A DNA stretch of 64,000 nucleotides from CAZNXJ01 sp964577115. Lineage in GTDB: Bacteria; Planctomycetota; Planctomycetia; Pirellulales; Pirellulaceae. The stretch lies in NCBI GenBank assembly GCA_964577115.1, contig CAZNXJ010000014.1, positions 1-64,000 of the forward strand, written 5' to 3'. The notes beneath the pieces are model-generated. The model had not been told where the DNA came from. It saw nothing but the letters and a program-made list of their open reading frames with translations, and ran no database searches. Positions 52,441-60,960 of the stretch are shown here, one piece after another (the first letter of the stretch is position 1; each line of letters starts with the position of its first letter). Position numbers and translations under genes: made by a program.

Positions 52441-53721
52441 ATGGCGACGCTGCGAACGGTCACGCTCGGGTGCAAGGTTAACCAGTACGAGACGGAGTAT
52501 GTCCGCGAAGGGCTGCTGAGCCTCGGTTATCGCGACGCCGGGCCCAACGAGTCGGCGGATCTCTGTGTCGTCAACACCTGCACGGTGACGAACGAAGGGG
52601 ATGCGAAGAGCCGCCAGATCATCCGCCGGATCGCTCGACAAAACCCCGGCAGCCGCATTGTCGTGATGGGCTGCTACGCGACGCGGGCTCCGCAGGAAGT
52701 GGCCGAGCTGCCGGGCGTGGCGGAAGTGATTGTGGACAAACGCGAACTGCCTGACTGGCTGGGGCGGTTCGGTGTGAGCCCCGTTCCGACGGGAATTTCG
52801 CAGTTCGCCGGGCGCAGCCGAGCGTTCATCAAGGTGCAGGACGGCTGCATGCTCAAATGCAGCTACTGCATCATTCCGTACGTCCGGCCGAAGCTCGCCA
52901 GCCGCCCGATCGACGAGATCGTGGCCGAAGCCCAGCGGCTCGTTGCGAACGGCTACCGCGAGTTGGTGCTGACAGGAATTCATCTCGGGCACTTCGGGAT
53001 CGACTGGAACTGGGGCAAGGCAAAACACGAGTGGACGCGCCTTGCGCATTTGCTCGAACGCCTCGTCGAGTTGGACGGGGAGTTTCGCGTGCGGCTCTCG
53101 AGCATCGAGGCGACGGAAGTCACGGAGGAGCTGCTTGACGTGATGGCCCGCTACCCGGACCGCATCTGCCCTCACCTGCACGTCTGTTTGCAGAGCGGCT
53201 CGGACGCAGTGCTCCGGCGCATGCGGCGGCGCTGGGGGAGCCAGCGGTTTCTGGATTGCTGTCAGCGTATTCGCGCCAAGCTGGACGAGCCCTGTTTGAC
53301 GACCGACATCATTGTCGGTTTTCCGGGCGAGACGGAGGAGGATTTCGAAGCGACGCTCGAGGTCGCTCGCAAGGCCGGCTTCTGGAAGATCCACGTCTTT
53401 CCGTTCAGCCCGCGCCGGCAGACCCCCGCGGCGGAGATGCCCGATCAGGTGTCGGCGGCCGATCGCCAGCAACGCGTGCGGCGCCTTACCGAGCTCGAGC
53501 AGGAGCTGCGGCGCGAGTACATGCAGCGGCTGGTGGGCCGGCGGCTGACGCTACTTGCCGAGTCGTCGGTCCGCGAGGCTCCCGCGACGCTGGTGGGCAC
53601 CTCCTGCCGCTACGTCCCGGTGGCCGTCGCCGGCGTGCCCGAGGAAGTCGGCCAATTGATCGAGGCCGAAATCATCGCCGTCACCGAGGAACGGCTCGAA
53701 GCGGTGCGAACCCAACGATGA
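52441..53721 (+). CDS. mtaB: tRNA t6A37 methylthiotransferase MtaB
   Basis: 426 residues from the ATG at 52441; a GTG at 52420 in frame is less likely. The UPF0004 domain holds the first [4Fe-4S] cluster Cys residues (11, 47, 78; 'LGCKVNQYET', 'NTCTVTNEGD', 'GCYA'). The radical SAM cluster is 'CMLKCSYC' (136, 140, 143), and a TRAM-like C-terminus ends the chain. 'CKVNQYE' and 'NTCTVT' point to the MtaB group rather than MiaB or RimO. It adds the ms2 group to t6A at position 37 of tRNA. It is a single gene. Confidence 0.93.
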   Translation: MATLRTVTLGCKVNQYETEYVREGLLSLGYRDAGPNESADLCVVNTCTVTNEGDAKSRQIIRRIARQNPGSRIVVMGCYATRAPQEVAELPGVAEVIVDKRELPDWLGRFGVSPVPTGISQFAGRSRAFIKVQDGCMLKCSYCIIPYVRPKLASRPIDEIVAEAQRLVANGYRELVLTGIHLGHFGIDWNWGKAKHEWTRLAHLLERLVELDGEFRVRLSSIEATEVTEELLDVMARYPDRICPHLHVCLQSGSDAVLRRMRRRWGSQRFLDCCQRIRAKLDEPCLTTDIIVGFPGETEEDFEATLEVARKAGFWKIHVFPFSPRRQTPAAEMPDQVSAADRQQRVRRLTELEQELRREYMQRLVGRRLTLLAESSVREAPATLVGTSCRYVPVAVAGVPEEVGQLIEAEIIAVTEERLEAVRTQR

Positions 53722-53748
53722 ATGACGCAGGATGAGGGCGGACAAGGC

Positions 53749-53774
53749 GAACGGGGGAGTGTCTCTCCCTGTTC
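53749..53774 (+). terminator. Candidate terminator of mtaB
   Basis: GAAC-GGGGGAG (53749-53759) pairs with CTCCCT-GTTC (53765-53774), with one bulge and one G-T pair. It is 28 bp past the stop and is followed by a T/C-rich stretch. The rest of the 53722-53985 gap shows nothing more than the AAGGAG of the next gene. Confidence 0.45.
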
Positions 53775-53985
53775 TCGTTCGTCTTCTCCGCAGTCTCCTT
53801 TCTGCTTCGCCTTGCTTAACAGCGGCCGACGGCGAACTCCGCCGAACTCTGCTAGGGCCGCCTACGCGCCGGTGCGCTTTGTGGCTCACGACGAGCAATT
53901 TTTCGGCGAGTTCGTCTAGAAGGGGGCGACGGGTTCTGCTAACCTCCGCCGCCGCTCGTCTGTCCATTTTTCCAAGGAGCCTTTC

Positions 53986-55116
53986 ATGAAGAAAAGCTTC
54001 GTGCTGCTCGTCGTTGTCAGTGGCATGCTGCATCTTCTTCCGGCCGTGCGCCTGGCCGAAGCTGCCCCGAATTTCAAGACGCTGCTGCCCTTCGCCAAGC
54101 GGGTTGACGCGGACCCGACGCAGAACTATGAGCTGCGCGACACAAACGGGCCCTGGATGATTTTGGCGACGTCGTTCTCGGGACCCGGTGCTGAACAGCA
54201 AGCTCGCGAACTGGTGCTTGAACTGCGCAAAAACCACAATTTGGAAGCCTATCAGCATCGCCGGATGTTCGATTTCAGCGAACCGGTGGTGGGGCTGGGA
54301 CTGACGCCGGAAGGCGAGCCGCGGAAGATGCGCTATCGCCAAAGCGGCAAATTCGAGGAAATCGCGGTGCTTGTCGGCAATTACGAATCGGCCGAGGATC
54401 CGGCGCTCCAGCGGACTCTGCAAAAAATCAAGTACTTGCGCCCGGCCTGTCTTGATATCACGAAGCGCAAAGAGAGCTATCAGCGGTTTGCCGGCCTGCG
54501 GGAACTACAGCGGCGACTGAACGGCGACCCCGATAAGCGGATGCGCGGTCCCATGGGCTTCGCCTTCGTGACTCGCAACCCGCTGCTCCCTGCGGAGTAT
54601 TTCGTCGACAAGGGGCCGAAACAGTGGGTGCTGGACATCAACCGTGACGTCGAGTTCAGTCTGCTCGATTGCCCCGGACGCTACACAGTGCGCGTGGCCA
54701 CGTTTCGCGGTGAATCGACGATGGACCTCTCGAAGATGAACGACGAGCCCTCGCTGTTTCGCGGAGGTCCTAGCAAGCTGGAGATCGCCGCCGAGAAGGC
54801 TCACAAGCTGACTGTCGCCTTGCGCGAGAAAGGGATCGAGGCATACGAGTTCCACGACGAATTTGAAAGCATCGTGACGGTTGGAAGCTTCGATTCGGTA
54901 GGCACCCCGCGCCCGGATGGCAAGACGGAGATCAACCCGGCGGTCCATGCGGTGATCGAATCCTACAAAGCGATCCCGATGCCCTGGCAAGGCGGGCAAC
55001 TTGCTCTCCGCCCGCGAACGCTCAACGGGATCCCCTTCGACGCGCAGCCGTGGCCCGTCGAAGTGCCTCGGTTCGAGGAAAAGCAAAGTAACTCGATTGT
55101 CGCTGGTTTCCGCTAA
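53986..55116 (+). CDS. Secreted protein with two SPOR-like repeats
   Basis: 376 residues; AAGGAG (53974-53979) decides the start. A signal peptide ends near 'LAEAAPN'. Two segments have the SPOR-like pattern of strand-helix-strand: 'WMILATSFSGPGAEQQARELVLELRKNHNLEAYQH' (about 45-80) and 'YTVRVATFRGESTMD ... AHKLTVALREKGIEAYEFHDEFESIVTVGSF' (about 229-305). SPOR domains bind denuded glycan strands of the wall. The match is by eye and remote. The protein is in a region with no obvious operon partner. Confidence 0.55.
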   Translation: MKKSFVLLVVVSGMLHLLPAVRLAEAAPNFKTLLPFAKRVDADPTQNYELRDTNGPWMILATSFSGPGAEQQARELVLELRKNHNLEAYQHRRMFDFSEPVVGLGLTPEGEPRKMRYRQSGKFEEIAVLVGNYESAEDPALQRTLQKIKYLRPACLDITKRKESYQRFAGLRELQRRLNGDPDKRMRGPMGFAFVTRNPLLPAEYFVDKGPKQWVLDINRDVEFSLLDCPGRYTVRVATFRGESTMDLSKMNDEPSLFRGGPSKLEIAAEKAHKLTVALREKGIEAYEFHDEFESIVTVGSFDSVGTPRPDGKTEINPAVHAVIESYKAIPMPWQGGQLALRPRTLNGIPFDAQPWPVEVPRFEEKQSNSIVAGFR

Positions 55117-55203
55117 AATTCCGGCATCGCGCCGACCGCTCGAGGGTCGCACATCCGCCGCGCGGTTGGCGAGCAGAACCGCCGCACCGGCGACGAAATT
55201 GGC

Positions 55204-55246
55204 AAAAAAAGAGGCAGGTGGGTGAAAATGACTTTACCCACCTGCC
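55204..55246 (-). terminator. Intrinsic terminator of the small RNA
   Basis: An 11-bp perfect stem GGCAGGTGGGT/ACCCACCTGCC (55213-55223 with 55236-55246), extended by three more pairs, is followed on the minus strand by TCTTTTTTT. On the plus strand there is no T-run after the stem. Confidence 0.75.
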
Positions 55247-55282
55247 GAATGACAACGAGGCCTCGCCGCCGCGATAATAATG
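55204..55282 (-). ncRNA. Candidate small RNA (about 79 nt)
   Basis: The stretch between a near-consensus promoter and a strong terminator is only about 79 bp, too short for a protein. On the minus strand the transcript begins with an A/T-rich 5' end, then GCGGCGGCGAGGCCTCG, and ends in the terminator hairpin. The flanking genes are both on the plus strand, so the RNA cannot be their leader. It is encoded between the SPOR-like gene and the small membrane protein genes. No known small RNA family is recognised. Confidence 0.5.
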
Positions 55283-55288
55283 GCTGCT

Positions 55289-55318
55289 ATCATAGGAAAG
55301 AGGGCCGAGCACTGTCAA
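55289..55318 (-). promoter_or_regulatory. Sigma70-like promoter of a small RNA
   Basis: The minus strand has a consensus TTGACA (55318-55313), an 18-bp spacer and TATGAT (55294-55289). The predicted start is near 55282. Confidence 0.6.
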
Positions 55319-55371
55319 AGAGAATTTCGCGCGTCCGCGATCGTGCGGACTGACGCTGGAGCGAGCATCGA

Positions 55372-55749
55372 ATGCGACGACCAGGACTGCTGTCGAGGGC
55401 CCTCGTGGCCGGCTATGTCCTCGTCGTTGCGGCGGTGATCTTCGGACTTTTTCGAGCTCGACGCATCGCCCTAGAAATTTACGGGACGCCCGCGGCTCAG
55501 GCGGCCTGGGACGAGTGGGTCGGGGACGTCAAGATGCGGCGAGCTGGGGATGTGCCGCGCGAGGTGCCGCGTTCGGATCGCCCACCGGCACTTGTGCTCA
55601 TGCAGGAGCATTTCGTTACCTGCCTGGTCGGTGCCCTGCTGGTCACCTCGGCTCTGTACGGCTCGATCGCGTGGCTCCTCTACGGCGCCGTGACTTCGCC
55701 GGGCCCCGATGCGCCGCACGCAGACGGTGGGGGGCCGCCTTATGAGTAG
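55372..55749 (+). CDS. Small membrane protein of unknown function
   Basis: 125 residues with two hydrophobic segments ('ALVAGYVLVVAAVIFGLF' at the N-terminus and 'FVTCLVGALLVTSALYGSIAWLLYG' later). A charged loop lies between them and the C-terminus is Pro/Gly-rich. It overlaps the next gene by 8 bp, so the two probably form a small operon. No family is recognised. Confidence 0.6.
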   Translation: MRRPGLLSRALVAGYVLVVAAVIFGLFRARRIALEIYGTPAAQAAWDEWVGDVKMRRAGDVPREVPRSDRPPALVLMQEHFVTCLVGALLVTSALYGSIAWLLYGAVTSPGPDAPHADGGGPPYE

Positions 55750-56251
55750 CGCGTCGAATCGTGAGTCGCTTAGCAGCTCGGCCAAGGAACTCAGCCTCGT
55801 CGACTGGCCGCTCCGCGATCAGCCGTTGCGCTCGGCCGCCTGGCTGCTCGTCATCGCCGCTATCGCACTCTACGCCGTGATAGAGCTCGGCTCGGTTTCG
55901 TTCGCAATGACCGCTGCCGCCGTGATGCTCGTCTGTTTGTGGCGAGTATGGATTCCGGTGCGCTACGAGTTCGGCCCGCGCGGCATCACGCAGCACGTGC
56001 TGGGGCGGAGCCGCCGCATCGGCTGGCGGGATATTGCACGCTGCGAACTGCGGCGGCGGGGCGTTTTGCTCGTCCCGGACGACGATAGCTCGCCGGCCGG
56101 CGCTCTGCGCGGCTGGTTCATCCGCTACGGGCGCGAGGAGCGGCGGCTGCGCGATCTTATCGAGCTCTACCTGGCAGGCCGCCAGAAATCCCACCGCGAC
56201 GATTCGGCTAGCCAAAAGTCGACCGAACGGCACCGCGAAGCGCCGGTCTAA
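55742..56251 (+). CDS. Membrane protein with PH-like domain
   Basis: 169 residues from the ATG at 55742, overlapping the previous gene. Two hydrophobic segments ('AAWLLVIAAIALYAVIELG' and 'FAMTAAAVMLVCLW') are followed by a short beta-rich region: 'YEFGPRGITQHVLGRSRRIGWRDIARCELRRRGVLLV'. This resembles the bacterial PH-like domains of small membrane proteins. The function is unknown. The Arg-rich C-terminus may face the cytoplasm. Confidence 0.6.
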   Translation: MSSASNRESLSSSAKELSLVDWPLRDQPLRSAAWLLVIAAIALYAVIELGSVSFAMTAAAVMLVCLWRVWIPVRYEFGPRGITQHVLGRSRRIGWRDIARCELRRRGVLLVPDDDSSPAGALRGWFIRYGREERRLRDLIELYLAGRQKSHRDDSASQKSTERHREAPV

Positions 56252-56287
56252 CAGGCGAAGGGAGCTCGCTCGGCCGCTGCCGGCTGG

Positions 56288-56533
56288 CTACGGCGCGTTC
56301 GACGGAACAAAGTGCTCGCGGCCTGTTTTCCCGCTAAAATCCGGCCCTGCGGGTTCACCCGCTGCCGAGGCTGGGATAGAATGGGTGGCGTCTGATGGAC
56401 GTGCACTGGCCATCAGAACTCCCACCGCGACTGCGACGAGCAGCAGGGGTGGTCCCTTCACCAAGTTCCTTAGCTTATCTGGCTGTTGCTTCTCAACTGT
56501 CCGCTTCCAGGTCCGGCGCTGCGCGGATTCCAA
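56288..56533 (-). CDS. Possible small membrane protein (weak)
   Basis: 81 residues from a TTG at 56533 with no ribosome site. It has a basic N-terminus, one hydrophobic segment ('LLLVAVAVGVLMASA') and a Ser/Pro-rich tail, which looks more protein-like than other frames in this 440-bp gap. It is kept as a doubtful call. Apart from this frame I see nothing in 56252-56691 except the start region of the ArsR-type gene. Confidence 0.25.
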   Translation of the reverse strand: MESAQRRTWKRTVEKQQPDKLRNLVKGPPLLLVAVAVGVLMASARPSDATHSIPASAAGEPAGPDFSGKTGREHFVPSNAP

Positions 56534-56691
56534 GAGGGTGAACTGGAGGTAAACGGCGCGGGCGATTGGCGCGAAGGATTGCCGAGCGCTCCTATTGTAC
56601 CTGGGCGGCAGGCAGTCGGATGAGGCCTTGCATAGGTCGCGCTATGACAGTCCTCACGCTCCGCAAACCCCCACGGACGCAGGTCGCTACC

Positions 56692-57054
56692 ATGGATCCG
56701 GTTGAATCCTCCTCTGCCCGCGATGACGCGCGAGAATCGCCAGACGATCAGACGCTGTTCGCTCCGCGGCAGGCCGTCGAGTTCTTTAAGCTGCTGGCCG
56801 ACGAGACGCGGTTGAAAATCTTGACGCTGCTCAATCAGCGAGGCGAGCTCAATGTGCAGTCGCTCTGCCGGATGCTCGACCAGACCCAGCCGGCCGTCAG
56901 TCACCACCTCGCCCTGCTCCGCGTCGCCGGACTCATCGAGCTACGGCGGGAAGGCAAGCATAACTTCTATCACATCATTCCCGAGCGGTTTGGCGAGATC
57001 ATCGAATCGCTGCGCTTCTTCGTCCCTGCCAGTCTTTCGTGGGACGAGTCGTAA
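56692..57054 (+). CDS. ArsR family winged-helix regulator
   Basis: 120 residues from the ATG at 56692; the frame to 56566 is not protein-like. The winged helix is 'AVEFFKLLADETRLKILTLLNQRGELNVQSLCRMLDQTQPAVSHHLALLRVAGLIELRREGKHNFYHI'. No ArsR-type Cys metal site ('ELCVCDL') is present, so the effector is not a thiol-bound metal. It lies 400 bp before the giant fusion gene on the same strand and may regulate it (inference). Confidence 0.85.
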   Translation: MDPVESSSARDDARESPDDQTLFAPRQAVEFFKLLADETRLKILTLLNQRGELNVQSLCRMLDQTQPAVSHHLALLRVAGLIELRREGKHNFYHIIPERFGEIIESLRFFVPASLSWDES

Positions 57055-57456
57055 GGTGGTCGCCCTGCGGCGCAGTCGTCATGGCCTAGCGCCGCTACTC
57101 GGGGAAGCACTCTGGCGAAGCCATGGCTGCGCTTCGTCCTCCCTCTTGGGGGCGTTCGGCGCGGCTTCGGGGAGCCGCCCATTCATGCCAGGCGGTGGAC
57201 CGGTGGCTCGGCACTCTTAGCGCGGGGGGCTGTCGATTCGTCCTACTCTTCGCAGGCTCTCCAACTTCCGGTCTGGCTTGAGTGTTTCGCCGGTTCGCTT
57301 GGATTCGTTTTGATCTACGTAATCGGAGCCAGCGCTGCGAACCGATAAAGTTTGGCAAAATTCCACTCGTTGCAGTGGCGAGCGATTGCGTTTCTTGGTA
57401 GCTATCGCCCTTTCGCCGCACGAAGCGGGGCCGGCAGCAGGGAAAAAGGATTGGGC
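57055..57456 (+). other. Upstream region of the fusion gene
   Basis: About 400 bp without a gene. It has a small hairpin CGAAGC/GCTTCG (57116-57136), and AAGGA (57446-57450) is the ribosome site of the fusion gene. No clear promoter is seen. Confidence 0.35.
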
Positions 57457-60400
57457 ATGGATGTCAAGCAACTGTTCGATCTGTACGAGACCATGTATGC
57501 CGCTCGGCAGGTGGATCAGATCGAGCAGCAGATCGTGCGGCGAGGCGATGCCTTTTTCCACGTGTCGGGGGCCGGTCATGAAGCACTCGCCACGATCGCT
57601 CGGCATCTGATTCCCGAGGACTGGTTGCATGCCCATTATCGCGACAAGGCTTTGCTGTTGGCGCGAGGGTTTCCGCTGCGGGGCTTTTTCGACGCCCTTC
57701 TTTGCTCGTCCGCGAGCGGTTCGAGTGGCCGCCAGATGTCGGCGCACCTCTTTGACGCTCGGCTGAACATTGCCAGCATACCGGGTCCGGTCGGCAACAA
57801 CGCGTTGCATGCCGTGGGCGTCGCCTCGACGCTGGTGAAGCATCCCGCCGCGCCCATTGTGTACTGTAGCGTGGGAGATGGCACGACGCAGGAAGGCGAA
57901 TTCTACGAGGCGCTCGCCGAGGCTGCTCGTGAGTCGCTGCCGGTGTTGTTCCTGATCGAGGACAATCGGCTCGCGATTTCCACCGAGACGCTCGGCAAGA
58001 CGTTCTATCGCCACCGCGAAGGGACCGCGCAGGAATTCCACGGGATCCCTATCGAGTTTTGCGACGGGCGCCATGTGCAGCAGCTCGACGCCCACGTCGG
58101 CCGGCTGATCGGCGCGATGCGGCGTGACCGGAAGCCCCGAATCCTCGTTGTTGATGTCGAACGGCTCGGAAGCCACACGAACGCGGACGACCACCGCATT
58201 TATCGCAGCGAGACGGAAATCGAGCGGCTCCAAGCGACGGGGTGCCCGATTCGGAACCTCGAGCGGCGTCTCATCGAACAGTACGGCGTGGATGCGAGCG
58301 AGCTCGAACGAATCCGCGATGCCGTCGATCGGCGCATCAGCGCCGCCGAAGAGCAGGCGCTCGAAGCGGCTGAGCCGCTGCCGACGACGACGGCGAAGAT
58401 GCCGATTCGCGTCGAGCTGACTCACCCCTCTCGCGAGATTCGCGGCGAGACAGTCCCGCAGGGGCTGACCATGAAGGACGCCATGCGCGAGGTGCTGAAG
58501 CATCATCTCGCCACCGATCCGGCGGTGTCACTGTGGGGGCAGGACATTGAGGATCCCAAGGGAGACGTGTTCGGCGTCACGCGGGGGCTGAGTACACAGT
58601 TTCCTGGCCGCGTGCGGAATGCTCCGCTCTCCGAGGCTACGATCGTGGGGGCGTCGATTGGCCGAGCGATGGCGGGCGAGCGTCCCGTCGCGTTCATCCA
58701 GTTCGCCGATTTTCTGCCGCTCGCCTCGAATCAAATTCTGGCCGAGCTTGCCTCGATGTTCTGGCGGACCAACGGGCAGGTCCAATTGCCAGTCATCGTG
58801 ATGGCGCCCTGCGGTGGCTATCGCCCAGGTTTGGGCCCCTTCCATTCCCATTCGATGGAATCGTTGATGGCCCACGTCCCGGGCCTCGACGTTTTCGTCC
58901 CGTCCACGGCATCCGATGCAGCCGGCATGCTGAACGCGGCATTCGCCTCGGGACGGCCGACGTTGTTTTTCTATCCGAAGGCGCTGCTGAACGATCCGGC
59001 TCAAGGCACGACGCCCGACGTGGTGAAGCATTTCGTCCCGATCGGCACCGCGCGGAAGGTTCGTGCCGGGTGCGACATTACGCTGGTCGGCTGGGGCAAT
59101 ACGGTGCGGCTTTGTTCGCGGGTGGCTGAATCGCTGGAGGCGGTAGGTGTTGAAGCCGAGGTGCTCGACCTGCGCAGCATCTCGCCCTGGGATGAGCAGC
59201 TCGTGTTGTCATCCGCCGAGCGAACCGCACGGCTGCTCGTGGTCCACGAAGACAATCACACCTGCGGCTTCGGATCCGAAATACTGGCGACGGTCGCCGA
59301 GCGGGCTCGCGTGCCGATTGCGATGCGGCGCGTCACGCGCTCGGACACCTTCCTACCGTGCAACTTTGCGAACCAGTTGGAAGTGCTGCCTTCGTACCGC
59401 CGCGTGCTCGAGGTGGCCGCCGAGCTTTTGAATCTCGATTTGGCGTGGCATGAAGCGGAGGCGGTCGTCGACCAAGGGGGAACCTGCTCCATCGAAGCCG
59501 TTGGTTCAGGCCCTTCGGATGAAACCGTGACGGTGGCGGATGTGTACGTCCGTGTTGGCGATTCGATTCGCCGCGGACAACCGATCGCGGCGCTGGAGGC
59601 GACCAAAAGCGTCTTTGATCTTGAAGCGCCCACAGCCGGAGTTGTCGAGCAGATCATGGTCACGGTCGGCGATGCGGTGCCGGTCGGAGCACCGCTGATC
59701 AAAGTGCGTGTCGACGACGCGCCGCGCAGACGCAAGCCGGTGATCCAGGAGCCAGCGCTGCGCCCCGTGCTCGCTCGGCGCACCAGTTCCGCCACCATCC
59801 ATCTACCGCGCCGCCAAGGTGGGCGGCGGACGTTCGAGGTTGGCATGGCGCCCGTGGCGACGCGCGCGGGGAGCCGCGTCGTGACGAACGAACAGTTGCT
59901 CGTCGGCCATTACGCCAATCTGACCGCCGAGGATATCCTGCGTCGGACGGGTATCCGCGAGCGGCGCTGGGCGGAGCCCGATGAGACGGCGATTGCCATG
60001 GCCACGCGCGCATGCGAGCAGGTGTTGGAAGACGAAAAACTGTTGATCGACGACATTGATCTGCTGATTTGCTCGACCACCAGTCCCACGAGCGTGACGC
60101 CGTCGATGGCGTGCCAGATTTTGAGCAGCCTGGCGCGCGGACGTACGCCGCCGATGCTCCAGGCCTATGACATCAATGCAGCCTGTTCGGGTTATCTTTA
60201 CGCTTTGCAGGCTGGCTACGACTATCTGCAGAGCACGCCCGATGGGCGTGTACTGCTGGTGACCGCCGAGGTGCTGTCGCCGATGCTGAATCCGGACGAC
60301 TTCGATACGTCGATCCTGTTTGGTGACGCGTCGTCGGCCACGCTGTTGTATGGCGAGAGCCATTTCGAGAAGGCGCGGGCACGCGTTTACCGGCCCGAAC

Positions 60401-60795
60401 TGTCAGCCAAGGGCGAAGATGGCAGCTCACTCAGCGTACCCCTGCCGCACGAAGGCTTCATTCAGATGAAGGGCCGCCGCGTCTTTACGGAAGCCGTGCG
60501 GACCATGGTCGCCAGCTTGAATCGCGCCTGCGAGCGGCTGGGAATAACGGTGTCCGATCTAAACATGGTGGTGCCGCACCAGGCGAATCAGCGCATCCTG
60601 GACGCCATCGAGCAGCGCATCGATGTGCGGGTCTTCAGTAACATTCGCCAATACGGCAATACGTCCTCGACCAGCATTCCGCTTTGCCTGTCGGAAGTGA
60701 TCCCCGCAGCGGCGCCCGGTGATCGCTTCGGTCTGTGCGCGTTCGGCGGCGGATTTACGTTTGGTGCGAGCGTCGTCGAGCGACTGGCCGGCTGA
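57457..60795 (+). CDS. 2-oxoacid dehydrogenase E1 alpha-beta / lipoyl-type carrier / KAS III fusion
   Basis: 1112 residues from the ATG at 57457 with AAGGA upstream. Residues 1-320 are an E1 alpha with the thiamine diphosphate motif GDG (140-142) ... N170 and the loop region 'HYRDKALLLARG'. Residues 330-670 are an E1 beta ('NAPLSEATIVGASIGRAMAG', 'MAPCGGYRPGLGPFHSHSMES'). Residues 687-754 are a lipoyl/biotinyl-type carrier with Lys717 in 'LEATKSVF'. Residues 790-1112 are a FabH-like KAS III with Cys910 ('NAACSGYLYAL'), His1041 ('PHQANQRI') and Asn1068 ('YGNTSSTS'). There is no E2 acyltransferase or E3 domain. The likely reaction is oxidative decarboxylation of a 2-oxoacid to an acyl-carrier and condensation with malonyl-ACP (inference). 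The organism's fatty-acid starter supply is the natural context; secondary metabolism is an alternative. Confidence 0.9.
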   Translation: MDVKQLFDLYETMYAARQVDQIEQQIVRRGDAFFHVSGAGHEALATIARHLIPEDWLHAHYRDKALLLARGFPLRGFFDALLCSSASGSSGRQMSAHLFDARLNIASIPGPVGNNALHAVGVASTLVKHPAAPIVYCSVGDGTTQEGEFYEALAEAARESLPVLFLIEDNRLAISTETLGKTFYRHREGTAQEFHGIPIEFCDGRHVQQLDAHVGRLIGAMRRDRKPRILVVDVERLGSHTNADDHRIYRSETEIERLQATGCPIRNLERRLIEQYGVDASELERIRDAVDRRISAAEEQALEAAEPLPTTTAKMPIRVELTHPSREIRGETVPQGLTMKDAMREVLKHHLATDPAVSLWGQDIEDPKGDVFGVTRGLSTQFPGRVRNAPLSEATIVGASIGRAMAGERPVAFIQFADFLPLASNQILAELASMFWRTNGQVQLPVIVMAPCGGYRPGLGPFHSHSMESLMAHVPGLDVFVPSTASDAAGMLNAAFASGRPTLFFYPKALLNDPAQGTTPDVVKHFVPIGTARKVRAGCDITLVGWGNTVRLCSRVAESLEAVGVEAEVLDLRSISPWDEQLVLSSAERTARLLVVHEDNHTCGFGSEILATVAERARVPIAMRRVTRSDTFLPCNFANQLEVLPSYRRVLEVAAELLNLDLAWHEAEAVVDQGGTCSIEAVGSGPSDETVTVADVYVRVGDSIRRGQPIAALEATKSVFDLEAPTAGVVEQIMVTVGDAVPVGAPLIKVRVDDAPRRRKPVIQEPALRPVLARRTSSATIHLPRRQGGRRTFEVGMAPVATRAGSRVVTNEQLLVGHYANLTAEDILRRTGIRERRWAEPDETAIAMATRACEQVLEDEKLLIDDIDLLICSTTSPTSVTPSMACQILSSLARGRTPPMLQAYDINAACSGYLYALQAGYDYLQSTPDGRVLLVTAEVLSPMLNPDDFDTSILFGDASSATLLYGESHFEKARARVYRPELSAKGEDGSSLSVPLPHEGFIQMKGRRVFTEAVRTMVASLNRACERLGITVSDLNMVVPHQANQRILDAIEQRIDVRVFSNIRQYGNTSSTSIPLCLSEVIPAAAPGDRFGLCAFGGGFTFGASVVERLAG

Positions 60796-60960
60796 GTTCA
60801 CGCGTCCACGCTAGGGATGAACCGCGTGCGAGCCTTCTGGCCAGGCGAGCTGGTTTCGGCCACAATCGGCGCCGACGCCGCGCACTTCGGTGTAGGTGAA
60901 TGTCCTCGGTCGAGCGCGGCGGCGCCGGATGTTCATCGAGCTGCTGACGGAGTTTTCAAC

